64,000 nt of DNA from Neostapfia colusana (taxonomy: Eukaryota; Streptophyta; Magnoliopsida; Poales; Poaceae), in the NCBI GenBank assembly GCA_030760725.1, contig JASWHV010000012.1, positions 39,835,652 through 39,899,651 on the forward strand. The letters are read 5' to 3'. The notes below the pieces were generated by a model, which saw only the letters and a program-made list of their open reading frames with translations, did not search any database and was not told the DNA's origin. How positions within the stretch are numbered: position 1 is the stretch's first letter; the number at the start of each line of letters is the position of its first letter. Made by a program: the position numbers and the translations under genes. Shown piece after piece: positions 11,457-22,535 of this stretch.

Positions 11457-14400
11457 TGTAAAAGCCCAAGAAAAGGGACTTGTAAAAACTTTTCTTCACT
11501 TCACCACACCTCAGCTCTTGTTGTGGATGGCTGGTAAGGAATGGGAGGAGCAAGTAACCTCTATCAAAGAAGTGGTTAGAGGGGAAACTTACACTTTCAC
11601 AACATGGGAAAATTATACACATATGATCACACATGAGAGTGTGTTTCCAAACTGTTGAATTCAAACTCAGGATTTCAGCAGCTAAACCAAGGATCAAAGT
11701 GCATAATTGGATTCCTCAGGTCCAAATTAGTGGGGAGGCAAAGTTTCAGAAATTTTCAAAAAGATTTGCTACCCATTTTTCCAAAAAGGATCCAAATATG
11801 CCAAGAATTCAAATATACATTTGAATTTGAGGTAAATTTGCCAAACAATACCAATGTAGCTCAGTTGAAGATTTCCAACGATTGAATTCATCTTTTGTCA
11901 AGTTTTGGAGATCTTTTGAGAGGGGGTAGAGCACTGACCAGTGGGGCCCACATGTCATTGGGTGAAATAGACTTAGCCCCCAAGTTTGCTCTCTGTTTTT
12001 CAGTCAACCGAGCGCAGCCAGCTGCCGCGCGCGCACCGCCGGCCGAACGGCCACCTCCTGGTTCCCGTCGCTCGCGCTGGCAGCCGGGGAACGGCGCGCC
12101 CTCTCCTCTACATGACCCCCTCGCCAAGCCACCGAAGACGTACGCGTGCTTCTTTGCAAAACAGCGAGCCCCCGCTCTGCTCGGTCACCGACGCCGCTCC
12201 CCCGATCCTCCCCTGCACGCCGACGTCCGCTCGGCCTTTGCCCGAGCTCCCAACGCAGAAAGAGAGCACCGGTGTGTGCTCTAGCTAGCCATCTCACCAC
12301 CCCACGGTGTTAGCACCGCACTCGACCACAAATCGACGATCGCCACTGAGAGCTCAGGCCACCGGCGGAAAGGCGCGAACTGCTCCCCGTGGACAGCACG
12401 CCACGGCCAGTTTCACCGCCAGACTTCTACACAGAAAAGGTGCGCCTTAGCCTCCAGATCGTGTAGCTGCAACCCTTCTAACCATTGGTAGACGGTGCGC
12501 TGAGAATTCCTAAGGATCCCGAGAACTAGTGCAACCGGGTAAGGATCGGTGTACCCCGAAATTCGAGCTGCACCGTCCAATCCAGCTCGAGTGAGCTTAC
12601 ACATACCTTCCTCACTTCCTAGCGGCCCTCCTCGACCAAGAATCAAGGGAAATGACCCAGAAATGGCCGGGTTTAGGTTGTTTCTCGGGCCGCCATAGGA
12701 TAACAGCTCGGTTCACCGTGGAGCTCTAGGTTGCCGACCTTTTCATGGGGTTTGGCGGCCATTTCCATCACCCTCGAGCTCCCGTGGTGCTCTCCGACCC
12801 TTTGCCAATCATTTTGATGCGTTATAACGCATTCCCGACCACGCCGGAACCCTAACCGCCACTGTCACCGTCGGGAGCCCTGTTCCGGTGAGCTACGGCC
12901 GCCGGCGACGCCACCGACGAGTTCAGCGATGTGAGTTAGGGCGGGGCGGCAAGTTTGGGGCCGGGAGACGGCCGGGAGAGCAGTTCCGGCGAAGCTCGCC
13001 GGAGTGCGCCGCCGCGGGCCCCTGTTTGGCGCGAGGAAGGGGAAGACTGCCGGGTGGGACCCACCGGCAGACATTTAAACATTTTGAAATATCCAGTTTG
13101 TAGTTCAAACTTTGGAGGACCACAACTTGGGTTAGGAGAATCCAAAAATCATGAAACAAATTTTGTTGGATTCCTCTAACAGAGTACAATCCAAATCTGA
13201 AACCCAATTTTTATAAAACCCAGTAATTAATTCTGGAAAATTCTTTAAAGCTTTTCAGCAAAAGAATTTTAGAGGGCGTTTGGTTCATCCAAAAATTCCC
13301 AAATTTTGCCAGAATGTTCTTTAGGACATTAGTAGACCCCTGTAAAAGTTTCAGACCATTTGCAGTTGATTTGGCCAGAGCAATTCAAATTGGAAGGTGC
13401 TGTGTTCATTTGAATATAGAAACATTTTCAGAGAATTTCCAAAAACTTGGAAATTCAGTTCTGGGAAATTCTTAACTCCAAAAATACTAGAAAAATTCAT
13501 GCAAACTCTAGGAGCTATAATTGAAATTGTAGTTCATTAAGTTGGGTATGAACAGGGGTCTGACCTCAGAATTAATTCCTCCTTGCTTATTTGCTAAAGA
13601 AATTACTCTGAGCAAACCATTCCATGAAAAGTGCTAAGGTTTGGTCCAGAGAGTTTTCTTGTGACAAGGAACTCAGACAAAAATTCTCAGCTCCATTGGA
13701 GCTCTAGATCACCCCTGTCCTGCGTAACCAATTAAGGGATTAATATGGAAAAGGGGGGAAAACCACTTAGCATTTAGCCATGTGATTAAGTCCAAACCAA
13801 ACCACCAACACCAGTTCATATTTAAATTCTTAAACAAAGTTCCAGGTGTTAGAGGCTGGTTATTAGAACCAATAGTAGAAGTTTTACTCTAAAACTCACA
13901 TTTACATCTAAATTAACATGTAGTATTTCATTAACGTGTAGCCGTTGAAGAAGAGACTCCGGAAGTGCTGGACTTCCTCCTTCCGGACGAAGAACTAACT
14001 CCTGACCAGCAGCAACAAGGCAAGCCCCGGTTTGCATTAACCCTTTTTAAAAGCTTTACTTTGTTCACATGTGTCATATGAAGTATGTATGTGCATTAGG
14101 TATAGAATGAATGAAACCCCACTTGCATAACCAAAGGTTCCTAAAAGAGTGAGGGTAGTGTCAAGGACCTCGAGTAGACAGGCTATGCTTAATGAGTCAT
14201 AGGACTTCGGTACAAGTCGAGTAGTTGGAATCTACTCGCGAGATAGGCTTGGGACACACGGGTTCGGTTGAGTGATGTGAGATCACTTTAGTAATGAAAA
14301 TGAGACTAGGCAGGGGCTAGGGCGCAGCAGGAGAGAGTCTTGTGTGCGCAGCCCTGCCCGTGTCGATTGAGGACCGATCCGTGTGCGGCCCTGCTGAACA

Positions 14401-15401
14401 AGTATTGAACGTACCAAAGGCATATCGGATATATGGGCCCCGATAAACCGATGTAGCCTAAACCTCCGGGCGTCGAGGCATAGCACACCGATTTATAGGT
14501 GTAGGTTGAGGGCAGCAAGGTGGAAATCTGCCAACGGGCATAGAGAGATGCTCCGTGTGGGGAACCTCCTGCTCGTTTCGGTGTGACCGGTTCGACGTTT
14601 GGGCTGTTGGGTGAAAGGTTGTCCCGTACGACATCGAGTGAGCGTGCTGTGCAGCTCCACGGGTGGGTGTACGTGACGTGCTCTTTGGGTTTTCCCTGCA
14701 GGTGTATATCGAGTCGATTCGCCGTCCCTCGCGGTGACGAGTACTGCTTGTTCACTGCGTCGTAACGTAGAATAATGGATGAAATATGTTGACTCAATGA
14801 TGCTGATTGATATAATTGTATTACTACATGTGTGCCACCAAATACTGCTTACTAAATTTCAGATTTCATGAACTGTTAACTTGTTGCTAAAAGATGAACT
14901 AAGGATGAACTTGTAGGCGTGTCGTTTTGGCTGAAATGTTACTAACCTATGTCTTGGTATACCTCATGTAGAGTTTCATGCTTAGGTGAGTCGGTTAAGC
15001 CTTGCTGAGCCTTTGTGCTCACGGTTGCTGCTTAAGTGTTTTTCAGGTGAGGAGCCACCCACGGACTCGGAGTACGAGTCCACCGGCGAGGGTTACCCTC
15101 CGTCGGGGACCACGGCTGAGTGGGAGCCGTACACGCCGCGCTGAGCTGAGACGTGCAGCTAGTGTGGGTTGCCCTAGGGCTGGGCAACCGACTTTTGCTA
15201 GATAGGCGGGCGTGAGTTGTGTAGTGTAGTCTTCCGCTGTGTAATAGAACAATAATTGTAACTGAAGTTTGTACTTGTTTGTACAGTTTCAGCTGTTTTT
15301 CCCATGTAATATATTGTGTTCTTATGACGTGTGCTGTCGGGTGTCGCATCGCGCGGCACCACCCTCTGCGATCCTGGATGAGCGGATTCCGGTCCGCCAC
15401 A
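11457..15401 (+). repeat. E1 3' LTR (3,945 bp)
   Basis: Same length as the 5' LTR, from TGTA after the polypurine tract to CCACA, followed by GAAAA. About 23 substitutions were counted by eye against the 5' copy, for example C/A near 1289/11659 and G/A near 2040/12410. Confidence 0.95.
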
Positions 15402-15757
15402 GAAAAATTCCCAAATTGAGCAGAAGGTTCTTCCAAAAATCCTGGAGCTCCCGTAAACATTTAAGGGGCATTGGACCTCATTTGCTTGGCCAAATGTATT
15501 GTTAATTCCTTAAGTCTCTGAAAATTGGAAAATAGAACAGAGCTCATTTCCAGATTTTCTCCAATTCTTGTGGAGCTCATATCTTTGTGTAGAAACCTCC
15601 AAATTTAGTGATTCAAATTGGGTTTGATTCAGATTGAAATACTCTATCCATATATGCAACCCAATTTGTATGAAAGTCAATAATTAATTCTGGAAAATTC
15701 TTTGAAGCAGATCAGTAAAAGAATTTTAGAGGGATCTTGGTTTATCCAAACTCTACT
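15402..15757 (+). repeat. Partial gypsy LTR (fragment A, right half)
   Basis: Resumes the LTR interrupted at 1086, beginning with the second GAAAA copy. It follows the AT-rich part of related LTRs (compare 2850-3000 and 17900-18200). Homology stops abruptly near 15757, so the 3' end of this LTR was lost by deletion or recombination. Confidence 0.65.
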
Positions 15758-16037
15758 CAAGATGCAATGTTGCAAATCCTATGATGCTGTCTTATTTAGA
15801 TCAGTTTGTACGTGTTCTTACATGTTTTACTGGCTTTGCACGGGGTTTTATGGTGAACAAGGGTGTAAGGATCAAGTGTGGACGTGGTGATGATCTTGAC
15901 TCAAGATCTAGACCAATACCACCGTCAAAATCCGATCAAGATGTGATCTGTCCACATGAAAAAGGTTCTGTCCGAAGGAAACGAAGAAAACGGATGCGAC
16001 GATGTCGTAAGATGGGTAAGGAAGACCTACCTAACGG
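15758..16037 (+). other. Unclassified 280-bp insert with Arg/Lys-rich ORF
   Basis: Different in composition from the AT-rich LTR on either side. It holds most of a 91-codon ORF (15781-16056) with a very basic stretch (GSVRRKRRKRMRRCRKMG). I do not recognise it. It may be what is left of the internal region of the element that owned the flanking LTRs, or a small gene fragment. It sits exactly between a broken LTR and the TG start of a full LTR. Confidence 0.4.
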
Positions 16038-18415
16038 TGTAAATTCAAAGTGGTGATTCAAACTTTCCAAAACTTCCAAACATGGAGATCTAAATTCATA
16101 ACTTGGGTCTTCATAATTCAAATATTCAACCTTCCAAATTTCAGCAAATTTGGAGGAGTTTTAGTATTTGTTTGGGGATTAAAAGAGGAAGCCCTCTAAT
16201 CTGAATTTAAATTCAGTTTCAAATTCCACATTCCTCAATTTGCAAATTTGGTTCCACAAATGTGTTCTCCACATTTGATTAGCAGCCATGCCAAAAATTC
16301 AGAGAAGTTGGAGTTGGGTTGCTATATTTTTGGACCAATGCAATTGAGTAATTCAAATGCCATTTCAAATTCAAATCATCAAACTTAATTCAAACTCCAC
16401 ACCAGAATTCAAACCATTTGAATTCAGCAAATTTAAACCATGACTTGGTGTGGAAGTTTAGAATTTAATTCTGAGTAGCTGGGGTAAAAATATCAGTGGA
16501 GAAGTTAATTAAAATGAGAGGGGGTGGGACCCACTGGTCAGCCACCACAGTGATAAATTTCCTGTTTTCCCCTCGGCTGTTCACGCGCGAGCGCCAGCTC
16601 CCGGCTGAATCCTCCGCCCGATGCTCCACCGAGCTGCTTGCCTCGCTTGCTCCCGAAGTCAGCTCGTGGATGATCAAAGCGGCCGCCGAGTGCATCCTCT
16701 TCTCTTATCCACGTTACACCGCAGCTCCTCAGCTCTCTGCTCAAACACTCGCGGAAACAACCCCCCCCCACCCCCCGCGGAAGAACCTTTCGGCTCATCG
16801 ATGCCCGGCGAGCTCGGCGTGCCTCTCACGCGACTGAGCCACGGGAAAGTTGCGCCAGGTTCCTCTCCTGCTCCCCGAAGCCTTAAGCAGACGCTAGCAC
16901 CGGTGGTTGGCTCCCGCGAGCTGGATTTTCCTTCGGACCCCCGGTGTTGATCACCTCTGCGCCGCACCATCGCCCGACGGATTGACAGCCTCTTCCAATC
17001 AAACAAAAGGTTCCTGAGGTGCGTTAGGAACCCTTCTTCGTTCCCTCCAACCAGTTCCTGCCTTCTTAGCTCCGGCGCCGCGTAATTTGAAGTTTGGCGC
17101 CGGCGGTTCTTTAGAAACCCGAGGACTCTTCATGGAAATTCATCGTGCTCCTTAGCTCCACGCTAGATGATCCTATAGTAGCTCCTGCACACGCTTGCGC
17201 ACCTCTCCGAAGTCCTAGCCGCTCAAATGATCAAGTAGATGTACCAGGCACCAAGTTTTTGTCACCGCCGTCGTTTTACGGGCTCGGGTCGCCGGTGAGG
17301 TCCCCTCTCTGGTGGTTTTCATGGAGAGCGGGCTCTTGGTCGATGTTGTACAGGTGACACTGGTGCTTTTATAGCAAACCCAAAGACCCACTGTTGAGTG
17401 AGAACGAGGTCGCCGAAGCGAGGTTCGACATGGTCGCCGGTGCGAGCACCGCTCCGGGCGTTGTCATCCGCTCCCGACCCCACCATCGTGTTCAGCACGG
17501 TGTACAACTCACAGATGGCGAGTTTAAGAAAGTTCGGACAACAAGAACCCCATCCCGGCGAGCCTCGCCGGCGTGCGCCGCCTCGGGAGGCGCGAGGAAG
17601 AAGAAAGAGGACCGGGTCCCACCGGTCAGCCTCTGTACCGCGCGGGGATCGGCCTGTGACACCGGATCGGGTGCGGCTGTGCAGGAAATAACCCTGTGGC
17701 CTCGGTATTGCCGTCATCTAAGTGGGTAGCGCAACGGGTGGGGCCCACAGCCAGAATTTAAACATTTCTTTAATTTCCAGATTTAGTGCAAACTTCAAAG
17801 GGCCATAACTCTTAGTAGGAATGTCCAAAATTTGTGAAACAAATTTTTCTGGATTCCTCTCAGTCAGTACTTTGCAGAAATGCAAATAAATTGATCTGAG
17901 GATCTCTGGAAATTTCTCCAAAAATTCATCAAAGTTCAATCTTTGGGTATTAATTCCAGAAGGTCCCTGTTATGGAATTTCTTCAAATTTGACCAGGAGG
18001 TTCCTCATGATATTACTGATCTCCAGTAAAAAATTGGAGCTTCATTGAAGTTCATTTGCTAGGCTAAATTACCTGCCAAAGTTCAGCCTTTATTTGGAAA
18101 TTCAAAATTTAAACAGAAACTTTTCAGAACTCCTGTCCAACTTCAAAAATTCATATCTCTCTGTTGGTAGCTCTAAAAATGGTGAAACAAATTTTGTTAG
18201 AACCATGGAGACTTACCCTAATTATATCTTCCACTGTTAGCCATGTTAAAACTTCTGATGTAGGTTCAAAATTCAGAGAACCCTTGTGCTTGTGGTAATT
18301 TTGGAGACCCCAAGGTGCAATGAAATTTCTCCAAATTCTGCTCAGATCATCCTTATAGAGTCTAGTATCCATTGGAAAAATCCCAAAGCCAATTAAGAAA
18401 CCTAAATAACAGTAG

Positions 18416-18425
18416 CTATAAATAG
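18416..18425 (+). promoter_or_regulatory. TATA-like box in LTR B
   Basis: CTATAAATAG, close to the plant TATA consensus. If used, U3 of this LTR would be about 2.4 kb. No transcript evidence is available from the sequence. Confidence 0.5.
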
Positions 18426-19835
18426 AAGTATACTTCTTATATAACACTTGCACTTATGCATATATTTTGTTACATTTCTTTAGTGACCGAAGTTGAGGAC
18501 GCACCAGAGCCCTTGGACGTCCTCCCACCTGAAGCTAACTTCACGTTTGACTCACAACCAGGCAAGCCAAGGTTTGCATTTAAGTACCTTTTATAAAGTT
18601 TTTATTTGTATCGCTTATGTCTAGGCTGAAATGTTTGCATTAGAGTTAGGGTGTTTGAAACCCCACTTGCATGACTTTAAATCCTATAAAGAGTTGGGTA
18701 GCTTATGGACCCGACGAGTAGACAAGGCCCTGCTAATGTGCTTAGGATCTCGGTAGAAGTCGAGTAGTTGGAATCTACTCGCGAGGTAAGGTTTTATCAC
18801 ACGGTTTGGTTAGAGTAGAAAATGGCTTGAGAGTGGTGAAAATGAGACCCAGCAGGGGGATAGGATGCAGTGAGCAGAGGTCTCACGTGCGTAGCCCTGT
18901 TGGTGTCGATTGAGGACCGATCGTGTGCGGCCCTGCTGGACAAGTATCAAACAGTACCGGATGACATACTGACATAAGCAGGAAACCGATGTAATCGGTT
19001 AACATGGATGCCGAGGCTTACCCAACAGTAAATAGGAGTAGGTTGAGGGTAGGAAGGTGTAAATCTGCCGGTGGGCACAGTCACGCTCCATGCGGGGACC
19101 TTCTGCCCGTTACGGATGGACCGGTTCGGCATTTGGGTTGCCTTCGAAAGGTTGTTGCATACAACAGAGTAGGAAGGGGTGTGGAATCACGCTTCTGAAA
19201 GTGGGTGTATGTGACGTGTTATCTGGGTGTGTCCTGATTGCAATCACCGTCCCTCGCGGTTATTTGAGTACCGCTTGTTCACTGCGCTGTGACGTAGTAA
19301 GAAGTGAAACAAGCCAACTGAATATACTGTATTGAACTGTTAATGTCTTGAAACCTTGTATGCCGTAGTTATAGAGCTAATTAAGTTTATATTCCACTTT
19401 GGGCGTCACCACATAGGGGGAAAGCGTTTCTTGTTTGATTGTGGACTTCCGATGTGAGGGCTGCCTAAGGCTCGTTAAACTGTTGCTATAAAACTGAAAG
19501 TAAGGATCAACATGTAGGCGTGTCTTTATTGCAAAGTCCTTGTTCTTATCTTACACATCCTTGCATGTAGAGTTCCATGCATAGGGTTGTCGGTTAAGAC
19601 TTGCTGAGCCATCATGCTCACGGTTGCTATATTTGAGCTGTGTGCAGGTGAGAGTTATGAGGAAGGTTCCAAGGATAAGGCAATGCCCACGTCGGGGTAC
19701 ACGGCCGAGCTGGAGCCCTGCACGCCCCGTGATCTCCGGATACATGTTGCTTGTGTGTAGCGTCCCCGGGCTGGACGGCTGCACTTTTGCTTAGTTAGGC
19801 TAAGAGAGTAGTTATGTATATTACTTCTGCTGTAT

Positions 19836-19841
19836 AATAAA
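19836..19841 (+). promoter_or_regulatory. Polyadenylation signal in LTR B
   Basis: AATAAA about 150 bp before the LTR end and 59 bp after the hairpin at 19761-19777, a plausible position for the R/U5 boundary. Confidence 0.5.
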
Positions 19842-19988
19842 GTTTTGTAAAAACACTTCCGCTGTTTTATATCAAATAAAAGTTTGTATGTTGTTCTTAA
19901 TTCTTTTCGTGTGTGCTGTTGGGTGCCGCATCGCATGGCACCACCCTATGCGATCCTGGAGTGGGTGAACCGCGGGGTGGTTCCCACA

Positions 19989-22101
19989 GCTCGACGAAAT
20001 GATCTAAATTCCACTTTTATTTGGCATTGTCACTTAGGTCATATAAATGAGAAACGCATTGAAAAACTTCATAAAGATGGTTTACTAAGCTCATTTGATT
20101 TTGAATCACTTGACACATGCGAGTCTTGTTTGCTTAGAAAGATGACCAAAGCACACTTCACTGGCCAGAGTCAGAGGGTGAGTGACTTGTTGGGACTTAT
20201 ACATACCAATGCATGTGGACAAATGAGTTCAATAGTCAGAGGTGGTTTTCAGTACTTCATCATGTTTACTGATGACTTTAGTAGATATGGATATGTCTGT
20301 CTAATGACGCACAAGTCTTAATTCTTTGAAAAGTTCAAAGAATTTCAGAATGAAGTACAGAATCAATCGGGAAGACAATTAAACTTCTACAATCTGATCG
20401 TGGGGGTGAGCATTTGAACCATGAATTTCATGATCATTTAAAACAATGTGGAATAGTTCCACAGTTGACTCCACCTGGAACGCCTCAATGGAATGGCGTT
20501 TCCGAGTGGAGGAACCGAACCTTGTTAGACATGGTTAGGTCGATGATGATCCAAGCGGATCTTCCACTATCCTTTTGGGGTTATGCTCTTGAAACTGTTG
20601 CGTTTACCCTAAAGAGAGTTCCAACTAATTCTGTTGAGAAGACACCATATGAGATGTGGACCGGGAAACATCCCGGATTGTCTTTCCTCAAAGTTTGGGA
20701 GTGTGATGCTTATGTCAAATGTTTGACGTCAGAAAAACTCACTCCCAAATCAGACAAATGCTTCTTTGTGGGATATCCTAGGGAAACCAAAGGATATTTT
20801 TTATAATAAAATAGAGGGTAAAGTGTTTACCGCTCGCAATGGTGTCTTCTTGGAGAAAGAGTTTCTCTCACAAGGAGTTAGTGGGAGCAAGGTACATCTT
20901 GAAGAAATATCTAAAAAAATTTTAGCACCCTCTGATCCTACACAGAATGTACATGATGTTGTGCAACCAACTGATGAAACACAAGCCCCACGAAGGTCTA
21001 CAAGGGCACGTCTTGCGACTGAAAAGTTAACGCTTCTAACCACAGAGCAGCATGACATGGTTTGTTGGACAATAAAAAGCCTACGACCTATAACGAAGCA
21101 ATGAAGGGACCCAGCTCTGAGAAATGGCTTGGAGCCATGGAATCCAAAATTGAATCCATGCACGGAAATCAAGTTTGGAACTTGGTTGATCCAATCGAAG
21201 GTGTGAGATCTATCGATTGTAAATGGATTTTCATGAAAAAGATTGACATAGATGGAAATGTTCACATCTATAAAGCGCGATTGGTGGCGAAAGATTTCAA
21301 ACTAATTCAAGGTGTTGATTATGATGAAACTTTCTCACCCGTCGCAATGTTGAAGTCTGTTCGAATTCTTCTAGGAATTGCTGCATATTTTGATTATGAA
21401 ATATGGCAAATGGATGTCAAAACAAACTTTCTTAATGGAAGTCTGACTGAGGATGTGTACATGACACAACCTGAGGGTTTTGTCGATCCTAAAAATGCTA
21501 GTAAAATATGCAAACTTTAAAAGTCCATCTATGGATTGAAGCAAGCATCTCGGAGTTGGAATCTACGTTTTGATGAAGTTGTCAAAGGGTTTGGTTTCAT
21601 CAAGAACGTAGAAGAACCTTGTATTTATAAGAAGTTTAGTGGGAGCGCACTTGTATTTCTGGTCCTATATGTAGATGACATATTATTGATCAGAAATGAC
21701 ATTCCAATGCTTGATGATGTTAAATCCTCATTATGAAAATGTTTCTCAATGAAGGATTTAGGAGAGGCAACGTACATTTTGGGCATGAAGATCTATAAAG
21801 ATAGATCTAAAAGGCTAATTGGGTTAAGCCAAGATACATATATTGACAAAATATTGAATTTGTTCAATATGCAAGATTCCACGAAAGGTTTCTTGCCAAT
21901 GTCACATGGCATTACTCTAGGCAAGGGTCAGTGTCCCTCGACAATGATGAGCAAAAAAGATGAGAGCGATTCCTTATGCTTCGGCTATTGGATCCATCAT
22001 GTACACCATGATATGTACACGCCCAAATGTATCCTATGCTCTAAGCATCACGAGCAGATATCAATCAAATTATGGTGAGACTCATTGGACCGTTGTCAAA
22101 A
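19989..22101 (+). pseudogene. Angela/BARE-like copia pol, 5' part (integrase and RT), broken
   Basis: Begins inside the GAG-pre-integrase zinc region (WHCHLGHINEKR, then CESC). Gag, protease and the 5' LTR are absent, replaced by LTR B. Next come the integrase core (20150-20560), where the first catalytic Asp of the usual IHTD motif is Asn (near 20208), the link region, and reverse transcriptase with YVDDILL (near 21667). Damage: stops at 20319, 21518 and 21734, a one-base loss near 20371, a one-base gain near 20800 and another shift near 21100. The frame ends at the E2 insertion within the codons for THWTVVKN and continues at 34828. Assignment to the Angela lineage is from remembered family sequence; another Tork-group lineage is possible. 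Confidence 0.85.
22097..22101. other. TSD of E2, left copy (CAAAA)
   Basis: CAAAA before the 5' LTR, repeated at 34828-34832 after the 3' LTR. Removing E2 and one copy restores an uninterrupted copia reading frame across the junction, which confirms the borders. Confidence 0.95.
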
Positions 22102-22525
22102 TGTAACACCCCAAATTTTTAGTCAAGATTCAAATTTTGGATTTAGAACCATAAACCATGTTCAGAGGGGGATTTAAAAATTTTTGGACGTGTTGCATGT
22201 TTTGCAAAAATTCAAATTCAAACTGGAATTCAAATTAGACTCAAAACAGAAAAGAAATGGAAAAAGAAAAAGGAAAACCGGAAAAAAACTGGCCAGTGGG
22301 CCGAAACCTCAGCCGGCCCAGCTAACCCCCGCGCAGCCCGCCCCCGCGCGCGCCGCGCTGCCCCTCGCTGACATGTGGGACCCGCCTGTCATCCCTAACC
22401 CCGTGACCCCGGACTCTTCTCCGCGCGCGCGCGATCGCAACCGATCGGGAAACCGCGCTCCGCAGCAGAATTCTGGACCCTGAGGACTCTAACTCGATCA
22501 CAACAGAACCACCGCCCTTCCCCGG

Positions 22526-22535
22526 CTATAAAAAC
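22526..22535 (+). promoter_or_regulatory. E2 TATA box
   Basis: CTATAAAAAC in a GC-rich context, 424 bp into the LTR. The same motif is present in the 3' LTR (31793-31802) and, on the minus strand, in the solo LTR at 57392-57401. Conservation in a diverged copy supports a functional promoter. Confidence 0.65.

Larger units (their letters stand above)
1087..15401 (+). mobile_element. E1: complete Ty3/gypsy chromovirus (Tekay/Del type)
   Basis: A 14,315-bp LTR retrotransposon with two 3,945-bp LTRs, a tRNA-iMet primer binding site, one gag-pol frame and a polypurine tract, flanked by GAAAA duplications. The domain order protease, reverse transcriptase, RNase H, integrase, chromodomain is that of plant chromoviruses; long LTRs and gag type fit the Tekay/Del clade. 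By eye the LTRs differ at about two dozen sites with no length change, roughly 0.6%. At the often used grass rate of 1.3e-8 per site per year this means a few hundred thousand years. An in-frame TAG in gag is the only coding defect I found. It inserted into an older related LTR. Confidence 0.95.
16038..19988 (+). repeat. Full-length gypsy LTR (LTR B), no TSD
   Basis: A 3,951-bp LTR from TGTAAATTC to TTCCCACA, collinear with the 3,945-bp E1 LTR but strongly diverged. It has a GC-rich block (16510-17690), an AT-rich block, a TATA-like box (18416), a hairpin (19761-19777) and AATAAA (19836-19841). The flanking pentamers AACGG and GCTCG do not match, and there is no primer site after it or polypurine tract before it. 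It is therefore a recombination product or one end of a largely deleted element. ORFs within the GC-rich block look non-coding. Confidence 0.8.

Noticed and set aside
22184..22483. 99-codon ORF repeated at 31451-31750
   Set aside because: Duplicated with the E2 LTR. The related solo LTR D has a similar but altered frame; the Pro/Ala-rich translation is typical of GC-rich LTR sequence.
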